From Bdellovibrionales bacterium (GTDB lineage: Bacteria > Bdellovibrionota > UBA1018): a DNA stretch of 64,000 nucleotides. Numbering within the stretch: the stretch's first letter is position 1; every line of letters starts with the position of its first letter. The notes under the pieces are model-generated. The model made no database searches. It was not told the origin of the DNA and saw only the letters and a list, made by a program, of their open reading frames with translations. The stretch is taken from positions 1 to 64,000 of the forward strand of contig CANCQK010000005.1 of the NCBI GenBank assembly GCA_947380295.1, read 5' to 3'. This document shows, in pieces, positions 51,453 to 59,474 of this stretch. Made by a program: the position numbers and the translations under genes.

Positions 51453-52088
51453 ATGGCTACCCTGAAAATTTTTACCTTTCCAGATGATATATTGACCAAA
51501 AAGGCTGCGCCGATCGCTCGAGTCGAGAGAAGTCTCTATTCGCTCGCTGATCAAATGCTAGAGACCATGTATGAAGCTCCGGGGATTGGTTTAGCAGCCA
51601 ACCAAGTTGGGATCCTTCAGAGGATCCTCGTGATCGATACTGAGTATGATTTGGAGGAGCTTGAGGAGGGGGTTCAGCCGCCTACTGGAGTCGAAGTGGT
51701 GGGTAACAACCTCATCACCAACAAGAGACCCCAGATTATCATCAATCCGGAGATCACATATAAAGAGGGCACAACGGCCATTGCCGAGGGGTGTCTCTCA
51801 GTTCCTGAGTTTAATGCTGAGGTCAAGCGATTCGAGAAAATTAAGGTGCGCTTTCAAGATATTGATGGCCTCACCAAGACCTTGAGTGCCGATGGCTTGC
51901 TTGCGATTGCTCTTCAACACGAGATGGACCACCTCGATGGAACCCTCTTCATCGATCGGCTCAGTCCACTCAAAAAAGAAAAAGTGCGCAAAATGCTCCG
52001 AGAAGAAAGAGCCCTTCGCGAGAGCGAGACGGCGGGAGATCAGTCTCCATCAAAAAAAGCTAAGAAAAAACGAGATTTTGAGATTTAG
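51453..52088 (+). CDS. def: Peptide deformylase
   Basis: Metalloenzyme removing the formyl group from new proteins, 211 residues. The three motifs GIGLAANQVG, EGCLSVPEF and QHEMDHLDG are complete (Cys, two His and catalytic Glu). An insertion of about 20 residues after residue 70 (DLEELEEGVQPPTGVE) and a lysine-rich C-terminal tail lengthen it relative to the usual 170. It is followed by fmt eight bases later, the standard def-fmt operon. Confidence 0.96.
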   Translation: MATLKIFTFPDDILTKKAAPIARVERSLYSLADQMLETMYEAPGIGLAANQVGILQRILVIDTEYDLEELEEGVQPPTGVEVVGNNLITNKRPQIIINPEITYKEGTTAIAEGCLSVPEFNAEVKRFEKIKVRFQDIDGLTKTLSADGLLAIALQHEMDHLDGTLFIDRLSPLKKEKVRKMLREERALRESETAGDQSPSKKAKKKRDFEI

Positions 52089-52096
52089 GTGATCTG

Positions 52097-53050
52097 ATGT
52101 TGAGAGTCGTTTTTATGGGTACCCCTGAGTTTGCAGTGCCCTCTCTTGAAGCAATTCATTCGGCCTTTAATTTGGTGGCTGTATACACCCAACCCGATCG
52201 TCCAGTGGGTCGGGGACTTGAGACTCGTGTTTCACCTGTTAAGGCAAAAGCGATGCAGTGGGGCGTGCCCATCATTCAGCCAGAGAAGCTTTCTCAACCC
52301 GGGCAATTCGAACAGCTCCAGCAGTTTAAGCCGGACGTGATCGTGGTTGTGGCCTATGGGCAGATTTTGAGAAAAAATGTTTTGGAGTTACCGCCACTCG
52401 GTTGCGTGAACGTGCACTCATCTCTTTTGCCTCGGTGGCGCGGTGCTGCGCCGATTCAATGGGCACTTCTAGCGGGTGATCAGGTTACTGGCGTAACGAC
52501 CATGCGCCTCGTGCAGGAGCTTGATGCAGGAGATATCCTACTGCAGGAGAAAACTGTGATTTCTCCGACTGATACAGCGGGATCTGTTCATGATCGTCTT
52601 GCTGAGATCGGCGCTCGTTTAATCCTACCCACTCTACATGGATTAGCGGATAAAACCTTGGCGGGCCAATCTCAGGATGTATCCCAGGTGACCTACGCCT
52701 CTAAGCTCTCCAAAGAGATGGAATGGCTAGATCCGTATCGAGAGACAGCGGCTCAGCTGGATCGAAAAATGCGAGCCTTGAATCCTTGGCCCGGAACAAG
52801 TCTGATGCTTGATCAGAGGCTCAAGGTGAAAAAGGCTCATCTACGGGAAAATATCCAGGGTCAACCCGGGAACCTCTTCGAGAAGGCCGGGATGGTGTTG
52901 CTGGGGACTCCTCAGGGGTCTTTAGAACTCCAGGTGGTTCAGTGGGAAGGTAAAAAAGCGGTTGATGCCGCTGGCTTTCTGAATGGCCTTCAGGGTAGAG
53001 GGCAGAAGCTGCCTCTTAAAGTAGCCCAGCTCGATCAAGTCGCTCGTTAA
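52097..53050 (+). CDS. fmt: Methionyl-tRNA formyltransferase
   Basis: Formylates initiator Met-tRNA, 317 residues. MGTPEFAVPSLEA at the start, NVHSSLLPRWRGAAPIQWA with the catalytic Asn and His, and LDAGDILLQ match the family; the C-terminal OB-like domain starts about residue 205. It follows def and is in the same operon. The end is 60 bases before rpe. Confidence 0.96.
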   Translation: MLRVVFMGTPEFAVPSLEAIHSAFNLVAVYTQPDRPVGRGLETRVSPVKAKAMQWGVPIIQPEKLSQPGQFEQLQQFKPDVIVVVAYGQILRKNVLELPPLGCVNVHSSLLPRWRGAAPIQWALLAGDQVTGVTTMRLVQELDAGDILLQEKTVISPTDTAGSVHDRLAEIGARLILPTLHGLADKTLAGQSQDVSQVTYASKLSKEMEWLDPYRETAAQLDRKMRALNPWPGTSLMLDQRLKVKKAHLRENIQGQPGNLFEKAGMVLLGTPQGSLELQVVQWEGKKAVDAAGFLNGLQGRGQKLPLKVAQLDQVAR

Positions 53051-53110
53051 TCTTCTAGGTCGCTTTCGTACTTTCTTGCCGAGCTCGGTGGTTTCCATTA
53101 CCACTTAAGA

Positions 53111-53797
53111 ATGAGGACTCAGAAAAAAAACAAAACCAAAAATTCTCCCCTGATTGTTCCGTCTCTTCTTTCAGCCAACTTTGCTTATTTGGCAGATGAA
53201 GTAAAAGAGATTGAGCACGCCGGGGCGGATTGGCTGCATCTCGATATCATGGACGGACACTTTGTCCCTAACTTGACCTTTGGCCCGGGGTTAGTCGAAG
53301 CGATCCGGCCTGTGACGAAGCTTCCCATTGATTGCCATTTGATGGTGGATCGCCCCGAGGATTGGATTGAGTCTTTTGCGCGTGCAGGAGCGAACTGGAT
53401 CACGGTTCACGTTGAGTCCACCCGTCATTTGAATCGACTTCTTCAGCAAATTCGAGAACTGGGATGTCACCCTGGAGTTTCAATTAATCCAGGCACCTCG
53501 GTAAATCATTTGGAGGAGATTTTAGATTTTGTAGATCTGGTCTTGGTCATGAGCGTAAATCCTGGCTTTGGTGGGCAAAAGTTTGTGAACGGATCACTCG
53601 AAAAAGTCAAAAAGATTGCAAAAATGCGAGCAGGACGCCCTTTTCTCATCGAAATTGATGGAGGAGTCAGTCTTGATAATGTGTCTGTTTTGAGAAATGC
53701 GGGTGTCGACGCCTTTGTTGCGGGCTCTGCGATTTTTGGACAAAAGAATAGAAAGGATGCTATTCGAAAGTTTAGGGACCGAATCGGGGAGGAATAA
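53111..53797 (+). CDS. rpe: Ribulose-phosphate 3-epimerase
   Basis: TIM-barrel enzyme of the pentose phosphate pathway, 228 residues. VPSLLSANFAYLADEV, HLDIMDGHFVPNLTFG with the metal-binding His and Asp, DCHLMVD and VMSVNPGFGGQKF are the known signatures; EIDGGVSLDN gives the second catalytic Asp. It lies two bases upstream of hutH, whose ribosome-binding site (GGAGG) sits in its last codons. Confidence 0.96.
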   Translation: MRTQKKNKTKNSPLIVPSLLSANFAYLADEVKEIEHAGADWLHLDIMDGHFVPNLTFGPGLVEAIRPVTKLPIDCHLMVDRPEDWIESFARAGANWITVHVESTRHLNRLLQQIRELGCHPGVSINPGTSVNHLEEILDFVDLVLVMSVNPGFGGQKFVNGSLEKVKKIAKMRAGRPFLIEIDGGVSLDNVSVLRNAGVDAFVAGSAIFGQKNRKDAIRKFRDRIGEE

Positions 53798-53799
53798 AA

Positions 53800-55335
53800 A
53801 TGGAAACATTGCATTTGGGTGCTCAGGCACTCACGCTTGAAGATATTTTCCAGGTTGCAGTCAATCAGAAACAAGTTGATCTTTCTGCTCAGGCCAGAAC
53901 AAAAATTCAAGCAGCGCATGAATTTTTGCTCTCTCGACTTCAGACAGGCGAAACTTATTATGGCGTGAATACGGGTTTTGGGCTTCTCTCGCACGTGCGT
54001 ATATCATCCGCTGATCTCGAATCGCTTCAATACAATTTACTTCGATCTCATTCGTGTGGCGTCGGTGCGGCACTTCCAGATGCTGCAGTTCGCGCCATGC
54101 TGGTGCTCAGGGCTGCCAATTTGTCCATTGGGCATTCTGGAGTTAGTTTACAGCTCGTTGAGCAGATTTTACTCCTGCTGAACCGGGGTGTGATTCCCGT
54201 CGTTCCTGAACAGGGCTCGGTCGGAGCAAGCGGTGATCTAGCTCCTTTGTCTCATCTAGCCTTGCCGTTAATTGGAGAGGGACGTGCTCGGTTTCGTGGG
54301 CAAGAGATGAGCGGGGCTCAGGCACTCAAGGCGGCAGGGATACAACCGATTCGCCTAGGTCCTAAAGAGGGACTTGCTCTCATTAATGGCACCCAGTTTA
54401 TGGCGGCCCTCGGGACTCTCAACCTTTTGAAGGCGGAGCGCCTTGCTGGCTTGGCTGATTTGATCGGGGCGATGTCAGTGGAGGCCCTTCGAGGTACGCC
54501 AGCAGCATTTGATCCAGCGATCCATCGCATCAGACCTCATCCCGGCCAAGCTCGAGTGGCTGAAAATGTCCTCAAGTGGCTCACTCCAAAGGGCCAGAGG
54601 AGCGAAATTGGAAAAAGCCATGAGGACTGTAATCGAGTTCAAGATCCTTATAGTCTTCGATGTATTCCCCAGGTGCACGGAGCATCTCGCGATATCCTGA
54701 GTTTTGTGCGTCAGGTTTTAGAGCGCGAGGTGAACTCAGTCACTGATAATCCGCTGATTTTTCCTGAAGAGGGAAAAATTTTGAATGGGGGTAATTTTCA
54801 CGGTCAGATTCTCGCTAATGCGATGGACATGCTCTCGATCGCTGCGGCAGAGCTTGCAAGTATTTCCGAGCAAAGACTGGAAAAACTAGTGAATCCAGCA
54901 ACCTCTGGTCTGCCCGCATTTTTGACCGTCCAGGGCGGTTTGAACAGTGGCTTTATGATTGTTCAAGTGACGGCAGCAAGTTTGGTTTCTGAGAATAAGA
55001 CGCTTTGTCACCCGGCCAGCGTTGATTCAATTCCGACCAGTGCTGACAAGGAAGATCACGTGAGTATGGGGGCTTGGGCAGCGAGAAAATCTGGAATAGT
55101 TATTGCGAACTCACAACGTGTGCTTTCCCTTGAGTTGCTCGCGGCTGCACAGGGAGTTGACCTTTTGCGTCCCTTCAGAAGCACCGAGCCTTTGGAGAAA
55201 GTTCATCACATGATTCGTCGCAGAATCAAGCGCCTGGATGGTGATCGTCCTTTCTCGGAAGATTTTAGTGCAATCCTAGAAATGATGGACTCTGATGAAA
55301 TGCTCCAAATCATCCAAAGCGTGAGCTCAACCTGA
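53800..55335 (+). CDS. hutH: Histidine ammonia-lyase
   Basis: First step of histidine breakdown, giving urocanate and ammonia, 511 residues. The Ala-Ser-Gly triad that forms the MIO cofactor is at residues 143-145 in QGSVGASGDLAPLSHLAL. YYGVNTGFGLLS, NPLIFPEEGKILNGGNFHGQ and ADKEDHVSMG are also typical of HAL. GGAGG (53788-53792) lies inside the end of rpe. It is followed by hutI, with ten bases between. hutU, needed between the two steps, is not in the window. Confidence 0.95.
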   Translation: METLHLGAQALTLEDIFQVAVNQKQVDLSAQARTKIQAAHEFLLSRLQTGETYYGVNTGFGLLSHVRISSADLESLQYNLLRSHSCGVGAALPDAAVRAMLVLRAANLSIGHSGVSLQLVEQILLLLNRGVIPVVPEQGSVGASGDLAPLSHLALPLIGEGRARFRGQEMSGAQALKAAGIQPIRLGPKEGLALINGTQFMAALGTLNLLKAERLAGLADLIGAMSVEALRGTPAAFDPAIHRIRPHPGQARVAENVLKWLTPKGQRSEIGKSHEDCNRVQDPYSLRCIPQVHGASRDILSFVRQVLEREVNSVTDNPLIFPEEGKILNGGNFHGQILANAMDMLSIAAAELASISEQRLEKLVNPATSGLPAFLTVQGGLNSGFMIVQVTAASLVSENKTLCHPASVDSIPTSADKEDHVSMGAWAARKSGIVIANSQRVLSLELLAAAQGVDLLRPFRSTEPLEKVHHMIRRRIKRLDGDRPFSEDFSAILEMMDSDEMLQIIQSVSST

Positions 55336-55344
55336 GAGGTCCCT

Positions 55345-56571
55345 GTGTCGTTTAAGGTAATTACTCATGCAAGTGAATTACTTACGGGTGCTGGAGTTCG
55401 AATAAAAGACGGCGTGCGGGTGACTGACGAGGATCTTGGGCGCATCCCAGATGGCGCTTTGGTTTACCAGACCAAAAAAGTGGGACGACATGACGTCCCG
55501 GATCGAATTGAGTGGGTGGGGAGCACAGAAGATCTTCCAAGGCGGTGGAAAAAAATCCCTCACTTAGATCTTCGAGGAAAAAAAGCAGTGATTCCTGGTC
55601 TCGTCGATTGTCATACTCATTTAATCTTTGGCGGAGATCGTTCAGAGGAGTTCTCCGCGCGCTGTGCTGGTGCAACTTATGAAGAAATTTCAAAAAAAGG
55701 CGGTGGTATTTTAAGTACGGTCCAAGCGACTCGTGCAGCTAGCGAGGCCGAGTTGGTCAAGCTGGGGGCTGAGCGATTAAAAGAAATTTATCGTCGCGGA
55801 GTTCGAACGGTTGAGATTAAGAGTGGGTATGGGCTTGATTTTGAGTCTGAGATGAAAAGTCTCAGAGCCATTGCTCAGCTGAAAAAAAAGTTTCCTAAGA
55901 TGACCTTGACTGCGACCTACATGGGAGCGCACGCAATACCGCAAGGTCGGGATCGACGCGACTACATTCATGAAATCGTTCATCGGACTTTACCTGAAAT
56001 TCAGAAAAAACGGCTAGCGGATGCCTGTGATGTATTCATCGACGAAGGCTATTTTACTCGCGATGAAGGACGTGAAATTCTTGGAGCAGCCAAGAGAATG
56101 GGCCTCAGAACTAAAATCCATGCCGATGAGTTGAGTAATACTGAATCAGCCTCTCTGGCGGCAGAGCTGGGGGCGCTCTCAGCAGACCACCTGCTTAGGG
56201 TCTCGGATCGAGGAGTGCAAAGTCTTTCTGTTTCAGAGGTCGTCGCGGTTCTGCTTCCAGGCACTGCTTTCTACCTCAAGGCGGCTCAAGCACCGGCACG
56301 GAAGCTTCTGAATCAAGGTGTAAGGGTGGCCCTGGCAACAGATTTTAACCCAGGCACTTTTATGGGCTTGTCTCTCCCGTCTGTGATGACGATAGCAGCT
56401 CTTTATTTGGGGATGACACGTGCGGAGATCTTCGCAGCTGTGACCTACAATGGAGCACGCGCCTTGGGTTTGTCAGCATCTAAGGGGACGCTTGAACCAG
56501 GCTTGGATGCCGATTTTTGGATTCTTCCCTTTCAGAAATTTGAAGAAGTTTATTACCGATTTGCCTGGTAG
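55345..56571 (+). CDS. hutI: Imidazolonepropionase
   Basis: Amidohydrolase of the histidine pathway (imidazolonepropionate to formiminoglutamate), 408 residues. Zinc ligands are in VDCHTHLIFGGDR near residue 88 and in KIHADELSN; FARCA-like EEFSARCAGATYEEI and KSGYGLDFESEMK are specific to HutI. The GTG start at 55345 has AGAGG just upstream. It is the last gene of the rpe-hutH-hutI run and ends at a hairpin with a T-run (56567-56599). hutU and hutG are absent locally. Confidence 0.95.
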   Translation: MSFKVITHASELLTGAGVRIKDGVRVTDEDLGRIPDGALVYQTKKVGRHDVPDRIEWVGSTEDLPRRWKKIPHLDLRGKKAVIPGLVDCHTHLIFGGDRSEEFSARCAGATYEEISKKGGGILSTVQATRAASEAELVKLGAERLKEIYRRGVRTVEIKSGYGLDFESEMKSLRAIAQLKKKFPKMTLTATYMGAHAIPQGRDRRDYIHEIVHRTLPEIQKKRLADACDVFIDEGYFTRDEGREILGAAKRMGLRTKIHADELSNTESASLAAELGALSADHLLRVSDRGVQSLSVSEVVAVLLPGTAFYLKAAQAPARKLLNQGVRVALATDFNPGTFMGLSLPSVMTIAALYLGMTRAEIFAAVTYNGARALGLSASKGTLEPGLDADFWILPFQKFEEVYYRFAW

Positions 56572-56599
56572 TAGAGCTTTGCTCGACTTTTTTACTACC
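56567..56599. terminator. Terminator between hutI and the pilin gene
   Basis: GAGC-TTT-GCTC (56574-56584) is a short hairpin followed by TTTTTT (56588-56593). A larger repeat, GGTAGTA (56567-56573) and TACTACC (56593-56599), brackets it. The two genes converge here, so the element may serve both strands. Confidence 0.5.
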
Positions 56600-56801
56600 G
56601 CAGGCGATAAGCTGGATTGCTAGGACAGCCTGTTGGGCAAGCTGCAGTAACGCTTCGGGTGATGTAGGTCCAAAGTCCCAAAATGGCAGTTCTAATGCTG
56701 TTTCCGAATGTGGCTGCCAATGCAATCGTTACTGCTAGGACTAAGATATACTCAACCAGCGCCTGACCTAATTGATTTCTGCTTTTTCTAGCTTTGTTCA
56801 T
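56595..56801 (-). CDS. Flp-type pilin (class III signal peptide)
   Basis: Small protein of about 68 residues. A basic leader (MNKARKSRNQLG) ends in glycine and is followed by QALVEYILVLAVTIALAATF, with the conserved glutamate at +5 of the mature protein, the TadA/Flp prepilin pattern. The C-terminus is short with two cysteines. The frame is open to 56852, but ATG 56801 gives a correct class III leader. Flp pilins build Tad pili, but no tad genes are in the window, so this copy is isolated, convergent with hutI and divergent from the TlpA gene. Confidence 0.75.
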   Translation of the reverse strand: MNKARKSRNQLGQALVEYILVLAVTIALAATFGNSIRTAILGLWTYITRSVTAACPTGCPSNPAYRLR

Positions 56802-56831
56802 CTGTTTCAGTATATAATGAGAGGACGTGCT

Positions 56832-57431
56832 ATGACAGCTTCGAACCATCAAAATTCAAAAATTAGCCTGAAAAAGGCCCTTACGCCCATCGTCATTGTT
56901 TTAGCGGCGGTTGCTATCGCGTTGATTGCACTCAAAATGGTCGCTCTCAAGCAGCAGAGCTTGCACTCCAATTCTGAAGCTCCGAGTCAAGTTGAGATCA
57001 AGGTGGGGAGTGTTCTCCCTGATTTTACACTTCTCTCCTCTCCAGAGAATCGAGTGGTTTCGGTTTCTGACTTGCACGCTAAAGTTGTTATGCTGAATTT
57101 TTGGGCGACCTGGTGCGAAGCCTGTATGGAGGAAATGCCCAGTTTTGCCAAGCTCAGAGACCGTTTTCATGGTCAGGGCTTCGAGGTCATTGGGGTCAAT
57201 TTAGACGAAAATCCTGACTCTGCCATTGAACGGACTAGAGCCAAGCTCAAAATTGAATTTCCATTGCTGAAAGACAGTGATGGCAAAGTGGCAGATCTTT
57301 TTGATGTGCACGCCATTCCATCCACCATCGTTTTTGATCAGAATCGAAAAGTGCTCGATCTCAAAGAGGGAGGTAAGGACTGGTTTTCTCAAGAAAGTAT
57401 CGGACAAGTGCAGCGGTGGCTAAGTCAGTGA
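56832..57431 (+). CDS. TlpA/ResA-like thiol-disulfide protein
   Basis: Membrane-anchored thioredoxin of about 199 residues. The N-terminal helix (PIVIVLAAVAIALIALKMV) anchors it; the domain begins VGSVLPDFTLLS and has the redox centre NFWATWCEACMEEMPSF with CxxC. The reducing partner is probably a CcdA/DsbD-type protein. Such proteins serve cytochrome c maturation or general disulfide reduction, which suits a heme-making cell. The frame is open to 56772, but GAGGA at 56821-56825 sits six bases before ATG 56832. It overlaps the PAP2 gene by 16 nt. Confidence 0.85.
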   Translation: MTASNHQNSKISLKKALTPIVIVLAAVAIALIALKMVALKQQSLHSNSEAPSQVEIKVGSVLPDFTLLSSPENRVVSVSDLHAKVVMLNFWATWCEACMEEMPSFAKLRDRFHGQGFEVIGVNLDENPDSAIERTRAKLKIEFPLLKDSDGKVADLFDVHAIPSTIVFDQNRKVLDLKEGGKDWFSQESIGQVQRWLSQ

Positions 57432-58111
57432 TTTCTTATACACCTGCTCAAATTAAAACCTTTCTCTCTGGACTATCTCTGCCAATCTTCATTAGCGCTG
57501 AGAATAAGGGCAGAGTCGGCCTATGGCTGGCGGTGATTGCTACTGCGCTCTATGTCGGCTCGAATCATTTTCACATGTTTGCTCCTCGTCTCTTGCCATT
57601 CTGGTGGGTGGATGAGGCGGTTCCATTTTTGCCTTGGTCGGTTTGGCTCTACATTAGTGAGTATATTTTTTTTCCGGCAGTGTATTTTTCGAGTCGCGAT
57701 CTAAATAATTTGAATAAATACTTTTATTCCTTTCTTTTTCTTCAGTCACTCAGTGTTTTGATCTTTATCATTTGGCCAACTACTTACCCTCGCGAGCTTT
57801 TTCCACTTTCGAGTGATCTTGATCCTCTTACTTTTTTTGTTTTTAGTTCGCTCAGAGCCGCAGATACTGCTGCCAATTGTTGTCCCAGCCTTCACGTGAG
57901 TAGTGTGTATCTCTCATCGTTTATTTTTCTCGACGATCAGAGACAGAAATTTCCATACTTCTTTGTCTGGGGCTCCCTGATTGCAGCATCTACACTCACG
58001 ACTAAACAGCACTACATGGTTGATGTAATTGCTGGATTTCTCATGGCACTCGGAGTGTACTGGATTTTTCATCGGTATATTGCCTATCGCCGCCAGGACT
58101 GTAAGGCTTAG
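57416..58111 (+). CDS. PAP2-superfamily membrane phosphatase/inositolphosphotransferase-like
   Basis: Polytopic membrane protein of 231 residues, six helices. PAP2 motifs: CPSLHVSSVYLSSF (motif 2, Ser-x-His) and STLTTKQHYMVDVIAG (motif 3, His and Asp). Motif 1 (KxxxxxxRP) is not clear. The layout resembles the inositol-phosphoryl-ceramide synthase group of PAP2 proteins. Substrate unknown, likely a phospholipid or isoprenyl-phosphate. It starts with GTG 57416 inside the end of the TlpA gene; GTG 57428 is an alternative. Confidence 0.75.
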   Translation: MAKSVISYTPAQIKTFLSGLSLPIFISAENKGRVGLWLAVIATALYVGSNHFHMFAPRLLPFWWVDEAVPFLPWSVWLYISEYIFFPAVYFSSRDLNNLNKYFYSFLFLQSLSVLIFIIWPTTYPRELFPLSSDLDPLTFFVFSSLRAADTAANCCPSLHVSSVYLSSFIFLDDQRQKFPYFFVWGSLIAASTLTTKQHYMVDVIAGFLMALGVYWIFHRYIAYRRQDCKA

Positions 58112-58144
58112 TATTCAGAGCTCATTCAAGCGTTCGTTAGGCGT

Positions 58145-59473
58145 TCATGATAAAGAACTCAAGCCTGCCTCAATGACATTGAGTGCCTCATTCAGCTCAG
58201 CGTCTTGGATGACGAGTGGAACGAGCAGACGAACGACGTTTCCATAAGTGCCCGCACTCAAAATGACCACCCCATTTTTGTAGCAGTATTGAATGAGGGC
58301 TGCAGTAGAGTCACGATCTGGTTCTTGAGTTGTTCGATCCTTAACCAGTTCTAATGCCCTCATGGGACCTAGTCCCCTGACGTCTCCGATGATCGGGAAT
58401 TGAGACTTCCACCGGTCCAGGCGAGTTTCGATTCGCTTACCAAGTTCTCTCGCACGAAGGAGCAGTGTGCCATCTTGAAACAACTGAAAAACAGCCAGAG
58501 CGGACGCGCATGCAACAGGGTTTCCTCCGTACGTACCCCCAATTCCCCCTTCCATGGGTGCATCCATCATCTCGGCACGCCCAGTCACTGCAGCTAGGGG
58601 GAGACCGCCAGCAAGTCCCTTGGCAGAGGTGATTAAGTCCGGGGTGACATCCAGCTGTTCACACGCAAATAAGGTCCCAGTGCGTCCAAATCCAGTTTGA
58701 ATCTCATCTGCAATCAGGACAATGCCATGAGTGGTGCAGTACTCGCTGAGAAGGGTCATGAAGGTTTTTGGAGCTGGGACGAATCCACCTTCACCCAAAA
58801 CAGGCTCGATGATGACAGCCGCAGTATTAGCTGCACCCACTTGATTGTTTACGATTTCCTCAAAACGATGAAAGCATTCCTTAGAGACTCGCTCAGGATC
58901 AGAGGTGTTCGGCCAGCGATAGGCGTAGGGAAAGGGTGCTCGATAAACCTCTGAGTTAAAAGGCCCAAAGTCTTGGCGATAGGGTTTGACCTTCGATGTG
59001 AGGGTCATCGCCATGTAAGTGCGTCCATGGTAGCCGTGCTCAAAACAAATCAAGGACGGACGTTTCGTGAAGGCACGGGCAATTTTGACCGCATTCTCAA
59101 CGGCTTCTGCACCGCTATTGACGAGTAAGGTTTTTTTTGGAAACGATCCTGGTGTGGATTGATTCAGTGCCGTGGCGACTTCAATATACTGGCGATAGGG
59201 CAAAACATTAAAACTGGTGTGGAGCATCTGGCTTGCTTGCAGTTGAATCGCTTGGACGAGCTCATCAGGGGCGTGTCCGACATTAGTCACGCCAATGCCA
59301 CAGGCGAGGTCAATCAGGGTATTTCCATCTACATCATGGACTAAGGCTCCCCTGGCAGTGGATGCAAAGATGGGAGTCGTATGAAAGGGCCCCCTGGCGA
59401 CCTGAGATTTGCGCTCCTTCATGAGTGCGAGAGAATTGGGTCCAGGCAACGAAGTCTTTAGGGAAATTGCCAT
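58145..59473 (-). CDS. gabT: 4-aminobutyrate aminotransferase (class III, GabT-like)
   Basis: PLP aminotransferase of about 442 residues. PLP lysine in SAKGLAGGLPLAAVTG; IADEIQTGFGRTG with the PLP-contact aspartate; GTYGGNPVACASA. The N-terminus and the GIGVTNVGHA-type loop match GABA aminotransferases rather than acetylornithine enzymes. It would convert GABA with 2-oxoglutarate to succinic semialdehyde and glutamate. The frame is open to 59500, inside the upstream gene; ATG 59473 is chosen as it follows the ALDH stop by one base. Part of a putrescine/GABA cluster. Confidence 0.85.
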   Translation of the reverse strand: MAISLKTSLPGPNSLALMKERKSQVARGPFHTTPIFASTARGALVHDVDGNTLIDLACGIGVTNVGHAPDELVQAIQLQASQMLHTSFNVLPYRQYIEVATALNQSTPGSFPKKTLLVNSGAEAVENAVKIARAFTKRPSLICFEHGYHGRTYMAMTLTSKVKPYRQDFGPFNSEVYRAPFPYAYRWPNTSDPERVSKECFHRFEEIVNNQVGAANTAAVIIEPVLGEGGFVPAPKTFMTLLSEYCTTHGIVLIADEIQTGFGRTGTLFACEQLDVTPDLITSAKGLAGGLPLAAVTGRAEMMDAPMEGGIGGTYGGNPVACASALAVFQLFQDGTLLLRARELGKRIETRLDRWKSQFPIIGDVRGLGPMRALELVKDRTTQEPDRDSTAALIQYCYKNGVVILSAGTYGNVVRLLVPLVIQDAELNEALNVIEAGLSSLS

Positions 59474-59474
59474 A

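Noticed and set aside
56811..56820. TATAAT box just before the TlpA-like gene
   Set aside because: It matches a -10 hexamer but no -35 lies at a suitable distance, and its start point would remove or crowd the ribosome-binding site.
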